This document shows, piece after piece, positions 22,920 to 34,391 of a stretch of DNA of 64,000 nt. The translations under genes were made by a program, and so were the position numbers. Source of the stretch: Apoderus coryli (lineage: Eukaryota > Arthropoda > Insecta > Coleoptera > Attelabidae); contig OU452210.1 in NCBI GenBank assembly GCA_911728435.2, positions 3,038,001 to 3,102,000 of the forward strand, in the 5' to 3' direction. The first letter of the stretch is position 1, and each line of letters starts with the position of its first letter. Under the pieces are notes generated by a model, which was given only the letters and a program-made list of their open reading frames with translations, was not told the origin of the DNA and did not search any database.

Positions 22920-23021
22920 GGCGGTAAAGCATTCGTTGCAGCCCGCCGCTGTATAGACGCACGAGTGAGCGAAGCGAGCGAGGGCAGCTATACAGCGAAG
23001 GGCTGCAGCGGCTTTACCGCC
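22920..23021. repeat. GC-rich hairpin element, 102 bp
   Basis: Three nested pairs of arms fold back: ggcggtaaagc (22920-22930) with its complement (23011-23021), gcagccc (22938) with gggctgc (23000), and gctgtata (22948) with tatacagc (22989). The loop holds gagcgaagcgagcgag, an imperfect tandem. The block is far richer in G+C than anything near it. It may be a small MITE or structured RNA-derived repeat. An 87-codon frame across it is incidental. Confidence 0.75.
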
Positions 23022-23910
23022 AGTGGTGCTTACAACTGTTTTTCGCCTGCCTCTTCATACTACAATATTAAACCAAAAGAACTTTATTTTAATAATTAAT
23101 TATTACTGTTATGAACTGACAGTTTTTGACAGTAATTAATGGGAGTATTTTTTGACGTACATGATAATAGACGTTATCCTTTGACAAACTCAGATCAGAT
23201 AAACTTATGTGACAGGCTCACATGTCAATGTTGAGTATTTTAAATAAAGAAAGAAACTGTCAAATTATTATCTGAGCGTGTAGGCTATAGAAATTTGCTT
23301 TTAGAATCTTAGGTATATTTCGGTACTACAATAATAATTAAAAAGTGATTACTAATTAATAATGGACAATTTTAAATAATTAAATGAGTTTAGCGGAATG
23401 GCAGACGACTTCCTAAGAAAACTTTCTCAATTAATTGTCAACTTATCCTCTAGATGGAACGCACATTAAGTTAAGTGAGTGAAAACTACTAAAGCTCTGT
23501 TTAGGTGCAGGCAGGCGAAAAAACTTATTAAGAAGGGCGGCTAGGGCAAATAGGATGTATGGAGGGACAGAAACTGTAAGGTGTTTAGCAATATAGAAGC
23601 ACTGAAAGCTCTCTATTTTCCCAATTCTTACGAAGTTACCTGTTTTTATATCCGATATATTATTTACCGGGGTCACAAGTACGAAGTGGCAAAAACCAAA
23701 GGAAATTTTTGAGCTGCCTTATTTATAAAGGAAGGGGTTACACTAAATATAATTTACTCAATTACAGGACAGTATCCGCATTGGCGCAGTAATATATTAT
23801 TGAAATTCCCGTAAAGGTTTTTTCCAATAATTTAATGAATTGTGTCATAGTTAAGATGTTTTCTCATTTACATTAATTAAGTAAGTTGAGTGTTAGTCTT
23901 TGCTGACTAG
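23022..23910. other. No recognised gene
   Basis: The 23400-23700 part is slightly richer in G+C and has a 77-codon minus-strand frame (23443-23676), but no motif that I can name. Possibly an old repeat. Confidence 0.4.
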
Positions 23911-24150
23911 TTAATAGATAACTGTATATCTTGGGTTGATCAGCAAACATCTTTTTGAATAAAACTATTTTTCGTTATGCCAATAAGGTAAACATATTTT
24001 TAAATTTTATATATATTTATAGTTAGCTTACTCTTACATTTGAACCCCCGAAGAAGATATAAAAATATATCGAAAGCTTGGCATAACGAAAAATAGTTTT
24101 ATTGAAAAATAATTTTGCTGATCAACCCAAGATATACAGTTATCTATTAA
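23911..24150. mobile_element. MITE, 240 bp, about 72-bp TIRs
   Basis: The first 30 bases (23911-23940) are the exact reverse complement of 24121-24150, and the match continues with few mismatches to ttatgcc/ggcataa. Ends read ttaatagataac, so ttaa borders both sides and could be a TTAA target duplication, though the symmetry makes this ambiguous. Just inside the right arm lies ccgaaga, a hairpin gatata/tatatc and gaaag (24048-24075), one of several such motifs in the window. Confidence 0.8.
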
Positions 24151-27100
24151 TTAAGTAATGTATATATATTATTCTTTGTCAATATAGCATAAATATAAGA
24201 GTAGGTTATAAACCACACTTAGCATTTGTGAAAATGAGTGTTTTACTCTCAAATTACTTTGAAATGTTTTGACCTTATATAAGATTTTCCAGAGGGTTTC
24301 CCTAAGTTGATTGATTGATAACATATAATTGGTTTAAAATAACTTCTATATTTTGATGACACTTAAATACACAGTTTTATTAAAAAAAAACTATTTTAAT
24401 TTTATTAAACTGTAATGCAATATCTTATTATAATATTAAATATATAAAATTTAACTTTCAGCTGCACGATGCCTTAGTAGAGCCTTTATATTATTTGATA
24501 TAACTGTTAAAGGATAGCTAGTTAATGAATAATAATTAAATTGATTTCACCAACTATTTGGTTGGTCTTTGGTGGATTCTTTCTCGAATGATATTATGTA
24601 ATCAAATGTACCTAACTGTATTTCGCAATGTTCGATTAAAAACTAGGTTCAATGTGAAAACTAAATTATGTTAATTTATGTTTGTATAGTAATCGATAAC
24701 TAGAGGGTAGTTTATTTCAGGCGTGTTTAAATGAGAGCTGTCACGCAATATATATCAGTCGTTTAAAACCTAGTAAAAGCAATTTTCTCACGCAGAAAAT
24801 AAAATTTAAAATTATCACATTTTTTTAACATTTTGGAACTACCCTTTATATAATTTATATTTGTCAAACACATTTAGAAATATAACCACTTTACTGTACT
24901 GTAAATATTTATCAAGATGCAAATAGTATATAGAAGCATTTCTTTTTACATCTGCATTTCTTTTTGAATATCGGAAAAGAAGCTAGACATAATATTTTTG
25001 CTGATCAGTTTAAACAGTCGCGAAAATAAAAAGATGAAAAAAAAGAGTTGGACAATGCAGCTCTAAAAAGAGGTATATGAATCTGAGCGATCGTGGGCGG
25101 TTAGAGGTGGGAGGAACAGCGAGATGCAAAGATGAGCTCCTCCTTGGAGGTCGGGCACCAGTAAACGTACCCCCTCCACCCCCTTACGAAGCCTTCATAG
25201 CAGTGGCGCGTCCCAAAGAAAAAAAACAAGATGTTTATTTCGTTTTAATACATACACGACTGTAAAGCTCAATGCAAAAGAGAAGCATTATAATTTATAG
25301 AACTTAGACTCACAACAATAATTTCTTGCTCACTATTAAAATAAATTAAATACAGAATATACTGGGGTGAATTTAATAGTAATTAGTCAAGGAGTTGCCT
25401 GAGAGATAGTGATGTGGTGCTTAATGGTTTTAGTATCTAGATTTCCGACATTATAAAATACCAAATGGGAGAAAACAGAGGAACCCATTTTTAATTTACT
25501 TTAGTTTTTGGTATATTTATTTCTAAGAACTGGTGGAATATGACAAATTAAAACGATATACATATTCAAGGTATTAATATATTATGTTGTTAGTCAATAT
25601 TCTAGATAAATCAATGTTTGATGTTCCTTAGGAACAACTTTAGAATGACGAGGATGTGAGTCTACGCTTTAGAATGTTATTTTTTTATAATGCCAATTTT
25701 GTTCTTATATTTAAAAAAAAAGATTCAATTTTGCATTCGTAGGAACTTTTCATTAGCAATAAATATCATTAATTATTTGTTTAAGGGCACACCAGTGTAC
25801 TTTCATCTCTCAGACTCGTTACCTGTGAGCATTTTCTAAATTTTAATCTAATTTGTTCATGTCTTTTACCTGTACAGTCCTCCAGCGCGGTTCCAGCATG
25901 CTCTTGGAGCGGTAGCACGTGAGCGTAAAACGTGTATAGATTCGTGGAGCAGACAGTACACACAGCGATACCGTGGTTGATTTTAGACTGTGGACGGTTT
26001 GCCTCCAAAAGCGGCCGTTATCTAGCAGAACAGGGGGCGGCGGCGCACTTTGAAATGCCGCCGTTGTACAACATATGCCAATCATCAACATGCAAAACAT
26101 ACGGAATTGTTCTCAAGAAACGAACCATTTCCTATTTAAAACAGAAACAATTGTCTTGTTTTAATTACGTGCTTTTGTTTTCATTTATTGTTACATTTTA
26201 AAGCGATGCGAGTTAAATAAAGTAACAAGAATTAGGTATGTTTATTTAATATACAATAAATTATTTAAAATCATAGACTGAACATGGATGTTCAGAAAAT
26301 CAGAAAAGTATAAAATTAGAAATATTAATATACTTTGAACAGAGGCAGAATAAAACTTGAAGGGTTGCTTCACATTGCTAAATAGATAAAATTAAAAAAA
26401 TAATTTAAGAGTCAATGAAACAACAATTTCTTTCATGTGAAATGCACAGGTCCTTAAACACTGTGAGTGAAACTTGACTAAAATATTTTCTGATGATCGA
26501 GATTCACAGCAAGGACACTGTGGAATCGACTACGGAATATTGGAAGAGGCAGTAATTTGACTCTGATCTAAATTGCCGGAGAATTTTGAAGGGAATGAAA
26601 CGTCAAATCCCTGGCGAGATACGGTTTTCATTCAGAAGTTAAAGCTGTCATAAAATTACAAATGCCGCTTATGCTTGGAGAGTCTGAGATTAATAATTAC
26701 CCAATTCACATCATTTTACTAACTATAAAATAGATCCCAAATCATGGAAGTGAAGAAAGAGTTTTCATGAGTCTTCAGAAAACCATTTAGCCAACTACTC
26801 GAAGCAATACCTACATCAGCAGCAAGAGTCCAACCGATCGCTGACGAACAAAAAAATAAGTAGAATAGATTATCTTCACTGTACGTACCCAAGGTGATTC
26901 GTAGAACATAACATATATTTACTGGTGCCCCAGGGAATAAGTAATTGAGACTCACTTCGCCGCTTGTTGGAATAGTAAATGCTGCGCATTCCAAGGATCC
27001 ACAAAAGTTACGGGTCTAAGATAGAAACTAGCGTTGCAAAACAGTCATTATGCTTTTTCTACTTTTATTTAAATTTGAATAATATTGGCATTTATTATAC

Positions 27101-28110
27101 GTATAGAGCCAAAATTGTCTTTTACATATTATACTATATTTGAGAGCGCTTTTCAAACTGTGAATTTTTGATATTAGTATTGTATATTCTCAACAAATTC
27201 AATTTGTATCCAACAATCTCCTATACCATATTACTGTAAAAGTCCGGGTGCACCTAAATTCTTGTGTTTCATAAATGTATGGTTGAAATTAACTACGTAT
27301 TCTACAATGGTATATACCAGTCAATTTCAGTACCTACCTGTGCATCCCTAGTTGGGGCCAAAAAAACGTAGCCTGATACCTAATCATTGGGTTTGCGGTC
27401 AATATTTATTGAGTAATCGGCTGGACTTTTTAATAAAATATTTAAGGACCCGGTTTTACATTTAAGGCTGTTTGATCACTCCCTAATTGAACAAATATGT
27501 ATTTGTGATTGGCTAATAGTTACTATCCTTATACATTTTTAAATATAAAAGCAGAATTTCGTATCTTCATCAACAGAGTGCACAATACCTGTGTAATCTA
27601 GTTGATTTTGTCTTTTATTAAAAAAAGTAATTGTTAATAGTAATTTTTTTTAGTCTTATATAATCATCTGTTAGAGGGTTCTTTATATTCTCAAAAAAAT
27701 ATTTTCAAACCGAATCAAAAATGAGTGCATAATTAGCTATTTCTTATACCTTTGTATTTGTGTTCTGATGAAACAGCCATAAATGCAATAAATTTTAGAC
27801 TTAAATTAGCATTAGCCCACTAATGCAATGCAATAACAAATGCAAATACCAAGAAAGATGAACATCATCATCATGGAAGATGAAAATTATTTTGACGTTC
27901 AATATTCATAATTTTATCCAATTTTTGTATTTAAAAAACAGTTATTGAATGTTAAAAAATAATATACCTATAAGACACTGTTCTTTTTACGGTGAATTCA
28001 CTACAAAAGCAGCTATTCTGTCTTTAATATTAGAACAGAACAGAGAATTAAGTCCTACAACTCTTGAATAAAAACAATGTGCTTAAATGAAAGAAAGCTA
28101 TTCAACATAA
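24151..28110. other. Long stretch without a recognised gene
   Basis: About 4 kb. Pieces near 25077-25220, 25800-26100 and 26720-27000 are richer in G+C and carry open frames of 62-91 codons, but I recognise no domain in them. They may be decayed transposons. No splice-bounded exon was identified. Confidence 0.4.
27508..27551 (+). promoter_or_regulatory. Possible core promoter (inverted CCAAT plus TATA)
   Basis: An attgg box at 27508-27512 is followed by a strong tataaaag at 27544-27551, with an initiator-like tcatcaac about 25 bases downstream of it. No reading frame of note follows, so a transcript would be non-coding or begin with a non-coding exon. Weak evidence. Confidence 0.25.
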
Positions 28111-28164
28111 GATTCAAATAAAATTCGTCAACTCCACAAACAGCTGACGAATTTTATTTGAATC
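28111..28164. repeat. Perfect 20-bp inverted repeat
   Basis: 28111-28130 and 28145-28164 are exact reverse complements (arms start gattcaaata) with a 14-base loop. Short direct copies of attcaacataag flank it at about 28100 and 28206. Confidence 0.85.
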
Positions 28165-28297
28165 ATCTGATTTGCTCCTCGATATTATGGACTACTTTAG
28201 AAGTATTCAACATAAGTTGTTGACACTCTTTAATATAAATAAAGAAAAGTGAAATAAACTAATGTTGTTTACGAACTGAAAAAAAAAACCCTACAAT

Positions 28298-28345
28298 TCC
28301 CGATTGCCGGTCAGGTGTTCTAACCAATTGAACTACCGTGGCACA
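28298..28345 (-). mobile_element. tRNA-derived SINE remnant
   Basis: On the minus strand the sequence contains tagttcaattggttagaac, which fits an RNA polymerase III A box, followed by acaccygaccggcaatcggg. The B box is missing and the sequence ends in a T-rich run. The ccggcaatcggga block is shared with the tRNA-like element at 60214-60300, so both look like members of one tRNA-derived family. Confidence 0.55.
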
Positions 28346-28419
28346 TAGAGGTAATCTCTTTCTGTCCGTATTAACGCGTTTCTGTGTGCAGTGTAACGTT
28401 CTGCATGCTTCAGTCTAGA

Positions 28420-28870
28420 AATATGAGCCTGAGACAGGCATAATCAGTTCCACAAAGGGTATATTCACCATCATACCTGTACGCCGAATATTTAAAAAAT
28501 CTCCGTCAAGCTCTCTCAATAGTAAATTTGTGGTAATTATAGTAAGGATTCCACATCTGACTAACGTACTCCATTTAAGGACGGATAAAGGAGAAATACA
28601 GAATTTGCAGTTAATAATAAATTGCGTACAATTTCTAATAATAAAACCATATCTCGAAGCAGCTGAAACCTTCTGAGAAATATGCGGAATAAATGCAATT
28701 TCCGATCAAATAGCTCACTCACAGCCTCTACTCTCTCAGACTCAGTCGAGTGTAATTCATAGAAATGTATACGATAATTCATTTTGCGTGTGTATGATAT
28801 TATTTTATATTTCGATAAATTCAGCTGCAGTCTGTTTTGCATACACCATGCTACAAATCTAGGCAGTCTG
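28420..28870 (-). pseudogene. LINE reverse transcriptase C-terminal fragment, broken
   Basis: Minus-strand frames give WCMQNRLQLNLSKYKIISYT followed by R (the WxxxNxLxLNxxKxxxxxxxR block after the palm), then a DLGV-like segment decayed to SELFDRKL, then HISQKVSAASRYGFIIRNC, and in a third frame YVSQMWNPYYNYHKFTIER and RRFFKYSAYRYDG. The last is the LINE thumb/C-terminal hallmark (VW.PYY...IE.VQRRF). At least two frameshifts and one stop (IERA then TGA). No endonuclease or active-site motif remains. Similar C-terminal relics lie at 36960, 49830 and 58430. Confidence 0.8.
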
Positions 28871-30565
28871 AAGGCAATCTATTTTTCAAAAAAAAAATAT
28901 TTTAGAGAATAAAATTTTATTTAAAATATTTACATTACCTGTTTTAATATTTCGAACTGTTCTTCATCAAATTTAATATTTGACATCTGCATTCTGGACA
29001 CTCTGTAACAATATAAATTTTACTAACGAAAATATAAAACATAAAGTATATATAACTGGCAATATTTTCAATTTATCCTAAACCACATTTTAGCGATCAT
29101 AAGTGAAAACGCTCAAACATAAAATCCACTTTTACAAACTAGCTAACTTTTGTAATGAAAGCGGTATTGAACAGCTTTCCACAGACTTTATTTGTTCTTC
29201 TTAAAATAAATCCTGGGCTACAACAAACTAAACGTATGTATGTTTTTGGCTCATAGCAAACAGGAGTATTGATCAGTGGACTGAAGTAAACAAGTAGATT
29301 GGGATGAGATGAGAAATGCTTAGATTCATTAGCGTTACTAAAAGAATATTATACTATTGCGACAGTAATATATAAAATAACAACTTATGGTAAGTAAATT
29401 TTAGTTATTTCCAATTGTAAAAAAATCAACACCAACATCACCAAACAAATGCTTTTGTCTGTTCCTTAATAGTAATTTAATTATTATGCTTACACTAAGA
29501 TTCAACAGTTTTTTTTTCAATATTCGATGATATAAAAACAGTAATTAGGGAAATTTGATTAATTAAATTTATAAGAAGTCTTCAAATATTCAAACTTGAT
29601 AAAAGGAAATGCCAATAATTAATAAATGAATGAATATTTTGTGCGTTTTTACCATTTAATTATTTCAACTAGAAAGAGCGGCATATAATAAAGTAGACAC
29701 GAAGTTATTTCAGACATTTAATTAGAATTAAACTGCTTGTCCAATTTGTTTTAAAATTTTGCGACAACTGCTTTTTTTATGAACACATAATATGAATTTA
29801 TACTAAGGTAAAATCACAGAACGTCTGTTAAAAATTGTTTCAAAATGACGTTTGGTATTTAATTTAAACACAAGTGCAATTTAAAACAATTTAAAATAAA
29901 GCAAAAAGAAGTATTTCTTATGAAATACTCTTATTTAGAGCTGGAGTTGAAATTAGAATGTAATAAAGTCTGTCACAAGAGCGAAGTCAGGAAAAACTTT
30001 TAATTCCCACGTGTAAAGTTATACTTTTTAAATTATGATTAAAGACAAATCTGTCTCGGGATTTTTAATTTAGACTGATGGACTTGTCAATTAATTGTGT
30101 TCCCTAAACTTCAACCCCACAGGTTAAAAAGCATTTATTAAAAAGGGACCGATATTAATTTTCTTATGTTGTAACGAATCTAAGATTTAATAAAATTCAA
30201 ATAAGAACATGATATTGATATATTCATTCCCTGATGATGGTCCATGTGCATATGATTTGATGTCTGCACCTCTCAATATTTCCAATTATTGATAGATATA
30301 CTGACTGTCCTCGCCATGCTTGTAGTAATTACGAGATGAAAAACGATTGTTTTCAAAAAATGTCTGAAAGCTAGATTAGTTGGCAAAACTATTGAAGTTC
30401 ATTTATGAACGAGCACAGCTAAAAAGTATTTCTGACATAGTTTTACGATTTGGAGAATTTCTCTTTTCTAAGCCTAAAAAGTGGTAGAGTTAGCTGATTT
30501 GAAGAGCATTTCTATTACTTATATTTACACACAGCATAACCACACATAACAAACGGCTATACCAT
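28871..30565. other. No gene seen
   Basis: 1.7 kb of AT-rich sequence without coding signs or clear repeats. Confidence 0.5.
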
Positions 30566-31482
30566 GTCATTCAATAAATCCGTAGGATAAGTAAGAAAAA
30601 AACTAAATTTTGACAAAACTCGATTTTATTATTCAACATAGTTGCCTTCGAGGGCAATAAAACGGGTATAGCGATGTTCCAACTTTTCGATACCACTTTT
30701 ATAGTAGCAACTCTCATTCTCGTCAAAATAGGCCTCAGTTTCAGCGATTACTTCATCATTGGACTTTAATTTCTTCCCAGCAAGCATTCTCTTGAGATCT
30801 GAACACACGAAAAAGTCGCTGGGGGCTAAATCTGGAGAATACGGTGGGTGGGTAAGCAATTCATTCAATTTTGCCATAATTTTCATCGATTTGTGACACG
30901 GTGCATTGTCTTGGTGAAACAATACTTTTTTTCTCTTGCAAATGTGGTCGTTTCTTTGCGATTTCAGCCTTCAATCGATCCAAAAGTGCACAGTAATAGT
31001 CGCTGTTGATTGTGGTTCCTTTTTGGAGGTAGTCGAGGAATATTATTCCGTTCGCATCCCAAAATACAGCCGGCATCACCTTACCGGCCGCCTGTGGCAT
31101 ATTTTGGATTCTGGTGTGTAATAGTGAAGCCATGTTTCAACCATTGTCACATATCGACGATATAATTCCATTTTATTGCGGTTTAACAGCGCCAAACACT
31201 CCTCTGAAGCATCAATTCGTTGTTGTTTTTGGTCGACTGTGAGTTCACGCGGCACTCACTTTGCACAGACCTTTCGCATACCCAAATGTCAGCTAGCTCG
31301 TGCACCTTCAATTTGCGAATTTACCAATTTGTGAATTTTTTTGACGTTTTCTGGAATTACAGCCTCATTTGGGCGTCCACTGCGCTTTGCATCATTTGTG
31401 CACTTTTAAATTCAGCAATCCACTTCTCTAACATTTGTCTCGATGGAGTAGAGTACGGATAATGTTTATCAAGCCATTGATT
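30566..31482 (-). pseudogene. Mariner transposase, copy A (5'-truncated, catalytic Asp lost)
   Basis: The minus strand encodes a mariner transposase. The C-terminal half (30629-30922) reads FHQDNAPCHKSMKIMAKLNE, HPPYSPDLAPSDFF, DLKRMLAGKK and ends in a GNYVE tail; the preceding part (30861-31133) has VFWDANGIIFLDYLQKGTT. Upstream, the HTH region is recognisable to about 31480, where the copy stops without its 5' terminal repeat. The 3' end has the terminal sequence tcattcaataaatccgtagg. Defects: the first catalytic residue is Val (MVETW where MDETW is expected, near 31136), about 60 bp are missing just after it, four residues are missing between the QDNAP and PPYSPD boxes so the DD34D spacing is 30, and a frameshift lies near 30920. 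It cannot be functional. Copies B (33346), C (40142) and D (61100) are of the same family. Confidence 0.95.
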
Positions 31483-33345
31483 GATTGAGGCAAAAGAAAG
31501 TATATAAAATGTATTCTACATTATCTTCAATTACCAATTACAAATATTTCAAAATAGGCAAAATTTTCATCAGTAGGTATTTAGTTACTTGGAATACGCG
31601 AGCAAAGCAAAAAAACAAAAATACGCAAATAACGCTTTAAAAAACTTAATTGACACAGATTTATGACCCACAATTATAGTACAGAAAAACAATGCACCAC
31701 TCGGTTTTCGGCTTGTGTGCCTCCTTACGCAAGATTTCTATTTTAAATTATTTCCGAATTTCATAACATATTCATTCCTACTAGATGAAATCTCACCATC
31801 AAAAGGTATGCTACTTCAGTTTATGTACAAAGGGCTTTTCTGTTTCCGAATCAATGACCTCAAATATAATTTCAGAGTGTGACATATTCCTTACGTCCTT
31901 CTATAGAATATTCCTCAACGATAACTGAAAATGTTTAAATCGAGTAACAGAATCCTCATTTGGAAAATCAACCAAACCAAATTCACACAGCTTTCAGAAG
32001 CTGGGTTTTTGGATTTTTGGTGCGGAAGTAATAGTATTCACCAGTTATTTTCAAGAAGAAGAGTGTATAAAAATTATGACTATATATGGTTAAAAAATAC
32101 GAGAAGAATATAAAGAAAATAAAGTGAATTTATCGTAAATTTGGTGGATTTCTGACTACTTGGCTATATAGTCTCATTCAAGATTTCTCAGTTTATTCTT
32201 CCCACTCTGAATTTTCGCCATTTCTTCACCACTAAATTATTAATATCGACCAGCGCTTTCAAACTTTATTTTTCTCCCCGCAATTTACAAAATACACTCA
32301 TCATTCTAAGTAACTAGTGCGTACCTTGATGTTGGAATACTATCTTAGGAAGTTCTTCACGTATACTGGTTGCGAGAAAAATAAAAAACAGAAACCACAA
32401 GGATCTCTAAAGCTTTAAAAAGAAAAGAAAAATTTAACCTTTAATGTTACCTATGTAAGCAAACATTAGGACAAAATTTATTAGAAACAACTGGGTCAGA
32501 TGTAAAAAATAAAATTCTTCACAATACTTGAACGAAATTGTAGAAAACTGATAATTACTTTCGTCTAGCAAATATATGTGAAGCTATGGAAGATATTTAT
32601 TCCTGCTGAAGATGCCATTAATGTATATTTGTCTTTTCTAAAACGAGCCAACACAAAAAATTGTTTTCCTTACGAGTGCGGCTATATTTTTCAGTTGTGT
32701 ACGCCCAACATTTTCTGTATAAAAATAAACCTTTCAAAAGAATTTCTCAATAAGGAAGCGATGATTGATCACATCATGTTTAGCTGTTGTATATGTTTTA
32801 CATAAACACACCCACTCAAGTTGTTTGTAAAATATTATTGGTCCAGGCAAGCAATATTGTGTGTGTTATTTTAATTTCGATGTTTTTCCAAAGTTTTCTT
32901 ATTTTTCCATCAGACGTTAGATTGCGAATATGCATCGTCATTGTTTTGATGCACTTTCCAAAAGGGAATAATGTTTATGCGAAGGGGAGAAAATCCTCTG
33001 TCATAAAAACAGCTGTCCTCGATATTTAGATGTTCGGAGGGAGCGGAAAGATTTGTGAACACACAGTATATATTTATTAGATATAATTTTCTATACGATC
33101 TAAACAACTAGAGTAAATTTTATTTTATTTGAATTTGTATGAACCAATATCAATTTGGAATGTTTTTTATAGCGTGAATTTCATTTATTAAGACATTTAA
33201 CAATAACAATTTTCAGTTTGACAGCAATCCACATTCACAAAATTTGGTCCCATTGAAAGTAAATATTTCAAGCTCTACCCAATGTCCTGGTTATTAATAT
33301 GTAATTAATGTGTGTAGTGTTTCGTTTCTCTAATGGCTCTAAATA
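31483..33345. other. No gene seen
   Basis: Open frames of 60-80 codons (for example 32578-32805 and 32787-33029) show no recognisable domain. Confidence 0.5.
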
Positions 33346-34391
33346 ACAGGTCATTCATTAAGTCCATAGGATAAGTAAGAAAAAAACCAAATTTTGACAA
33401 AACTCGATTTTATTATTCAACATAGTTGCCTTAGAGGGCAATACAACGAGTATAGCAATTTTCCAACTTTTCGATATCACTTTTATAGTAAGACTTCTCT
33501 TTCTCGTCAAAATAGCCCTCCGTTTCAGCTATTACTTCATCATTGGACTTAAATTTCTTTCCAGCAAGCATTCTTTTGAGATCTGAAAGCAGGAAAAAGT
33601 TACTGGGGGCTAAATCTTGAGAATACGGTGGGTGGATAAGCAATTCATTGTCTTGGTGAAACAACACTTTTTCTTTTGCAAATGTGGTCGTTTCTTTGCG
33701 ATTTCAGCCTTCAATCGATCCAAAAGGCACAGTAATAGGCGCTGTTGATGGTGGTTCCTTTTTGGAGGTAGTCGAGGAATATTATTCCGTTCGCATCCCA
33801 AAATACAGACGCCATCACCTTACCGGCCGACTGTTGCGCCTTTGATCACTTTGGATTCGGTTCGTTGATTGCTTTCCACTCACGTGACTGTCTTTTCTGA
33901 TTCTGGTGTGTAATAGTAAAGCCATGTTTCATCCATCGTCACATATCGACGATAGAATTCCATTTTATTGCGGTTTAACAGCGCCAAACCTCCTCTGAAG
34001 CATCAATTCGTTGTTGTTTTTGGTCGGCTGTGAGCTCACGAGGCACTCACTTTGCACAGAGCTTTCGCATACCGAAATGTTCGTGTAAAATGGTAAAAAC
34101 ACTACCATCTCATATCTTTATAATGTTAGCTAGCTCGTGCACCTTCCATTTGCGATCGTTCATAACCAATTTTGGGCCTCATTTGGGCGTCCATTGTTAG
34201 GTTTCCACTGTATTTTTTTTTTCATCAAAAAGCAATGTTTTATCAAAACTCGAAATTCACTTTTTTTAATTTTTTTGATTAACAAAAGTTGCTTCACAGA
34301 AAAGGCTGTAACTCACGAATCAATAGTGAGATTACTGTCAAAAAAATCTAGTAACGCCATCTATGTGTCATCCTACGGACTTATTAATTAA
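33346..34391 (-). pseudogene. Mariner transposase, copy B (both ends present, decayed)
   Basis: Both terminal repeats are visible: ggtcattcattaagtcc at 33349 and its partner cggacttatta ending near 34390. On the minus strand the first catalytic box MDETW is intact (near 33935), followed by REWKAINEPNPK, ASVFWDANGIIFLDYLQKGT and the C-terminal part (33431-33667). Defects: a stop after the NEPNPK segment, a deletion that fuses QDN directly to ELLIHPPYS, SPD changed to SQD, the third catalytic Asp replaced by Asn (APSNFF), a deletion inside the HTH region near 34190, and loss of the start codon near 34280. Its lesions differ from those of copy A, so the two decayed independently. Confidence 0.95.

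Noticed and set aside
26719..26994. 91-codon minus-strand frame and plus-strand text resembling a pogo-type linker (PTSAARV)
   Set aside because: The resemblance is to one short motif in a frame with several stops; no DDE or HTH box is present.
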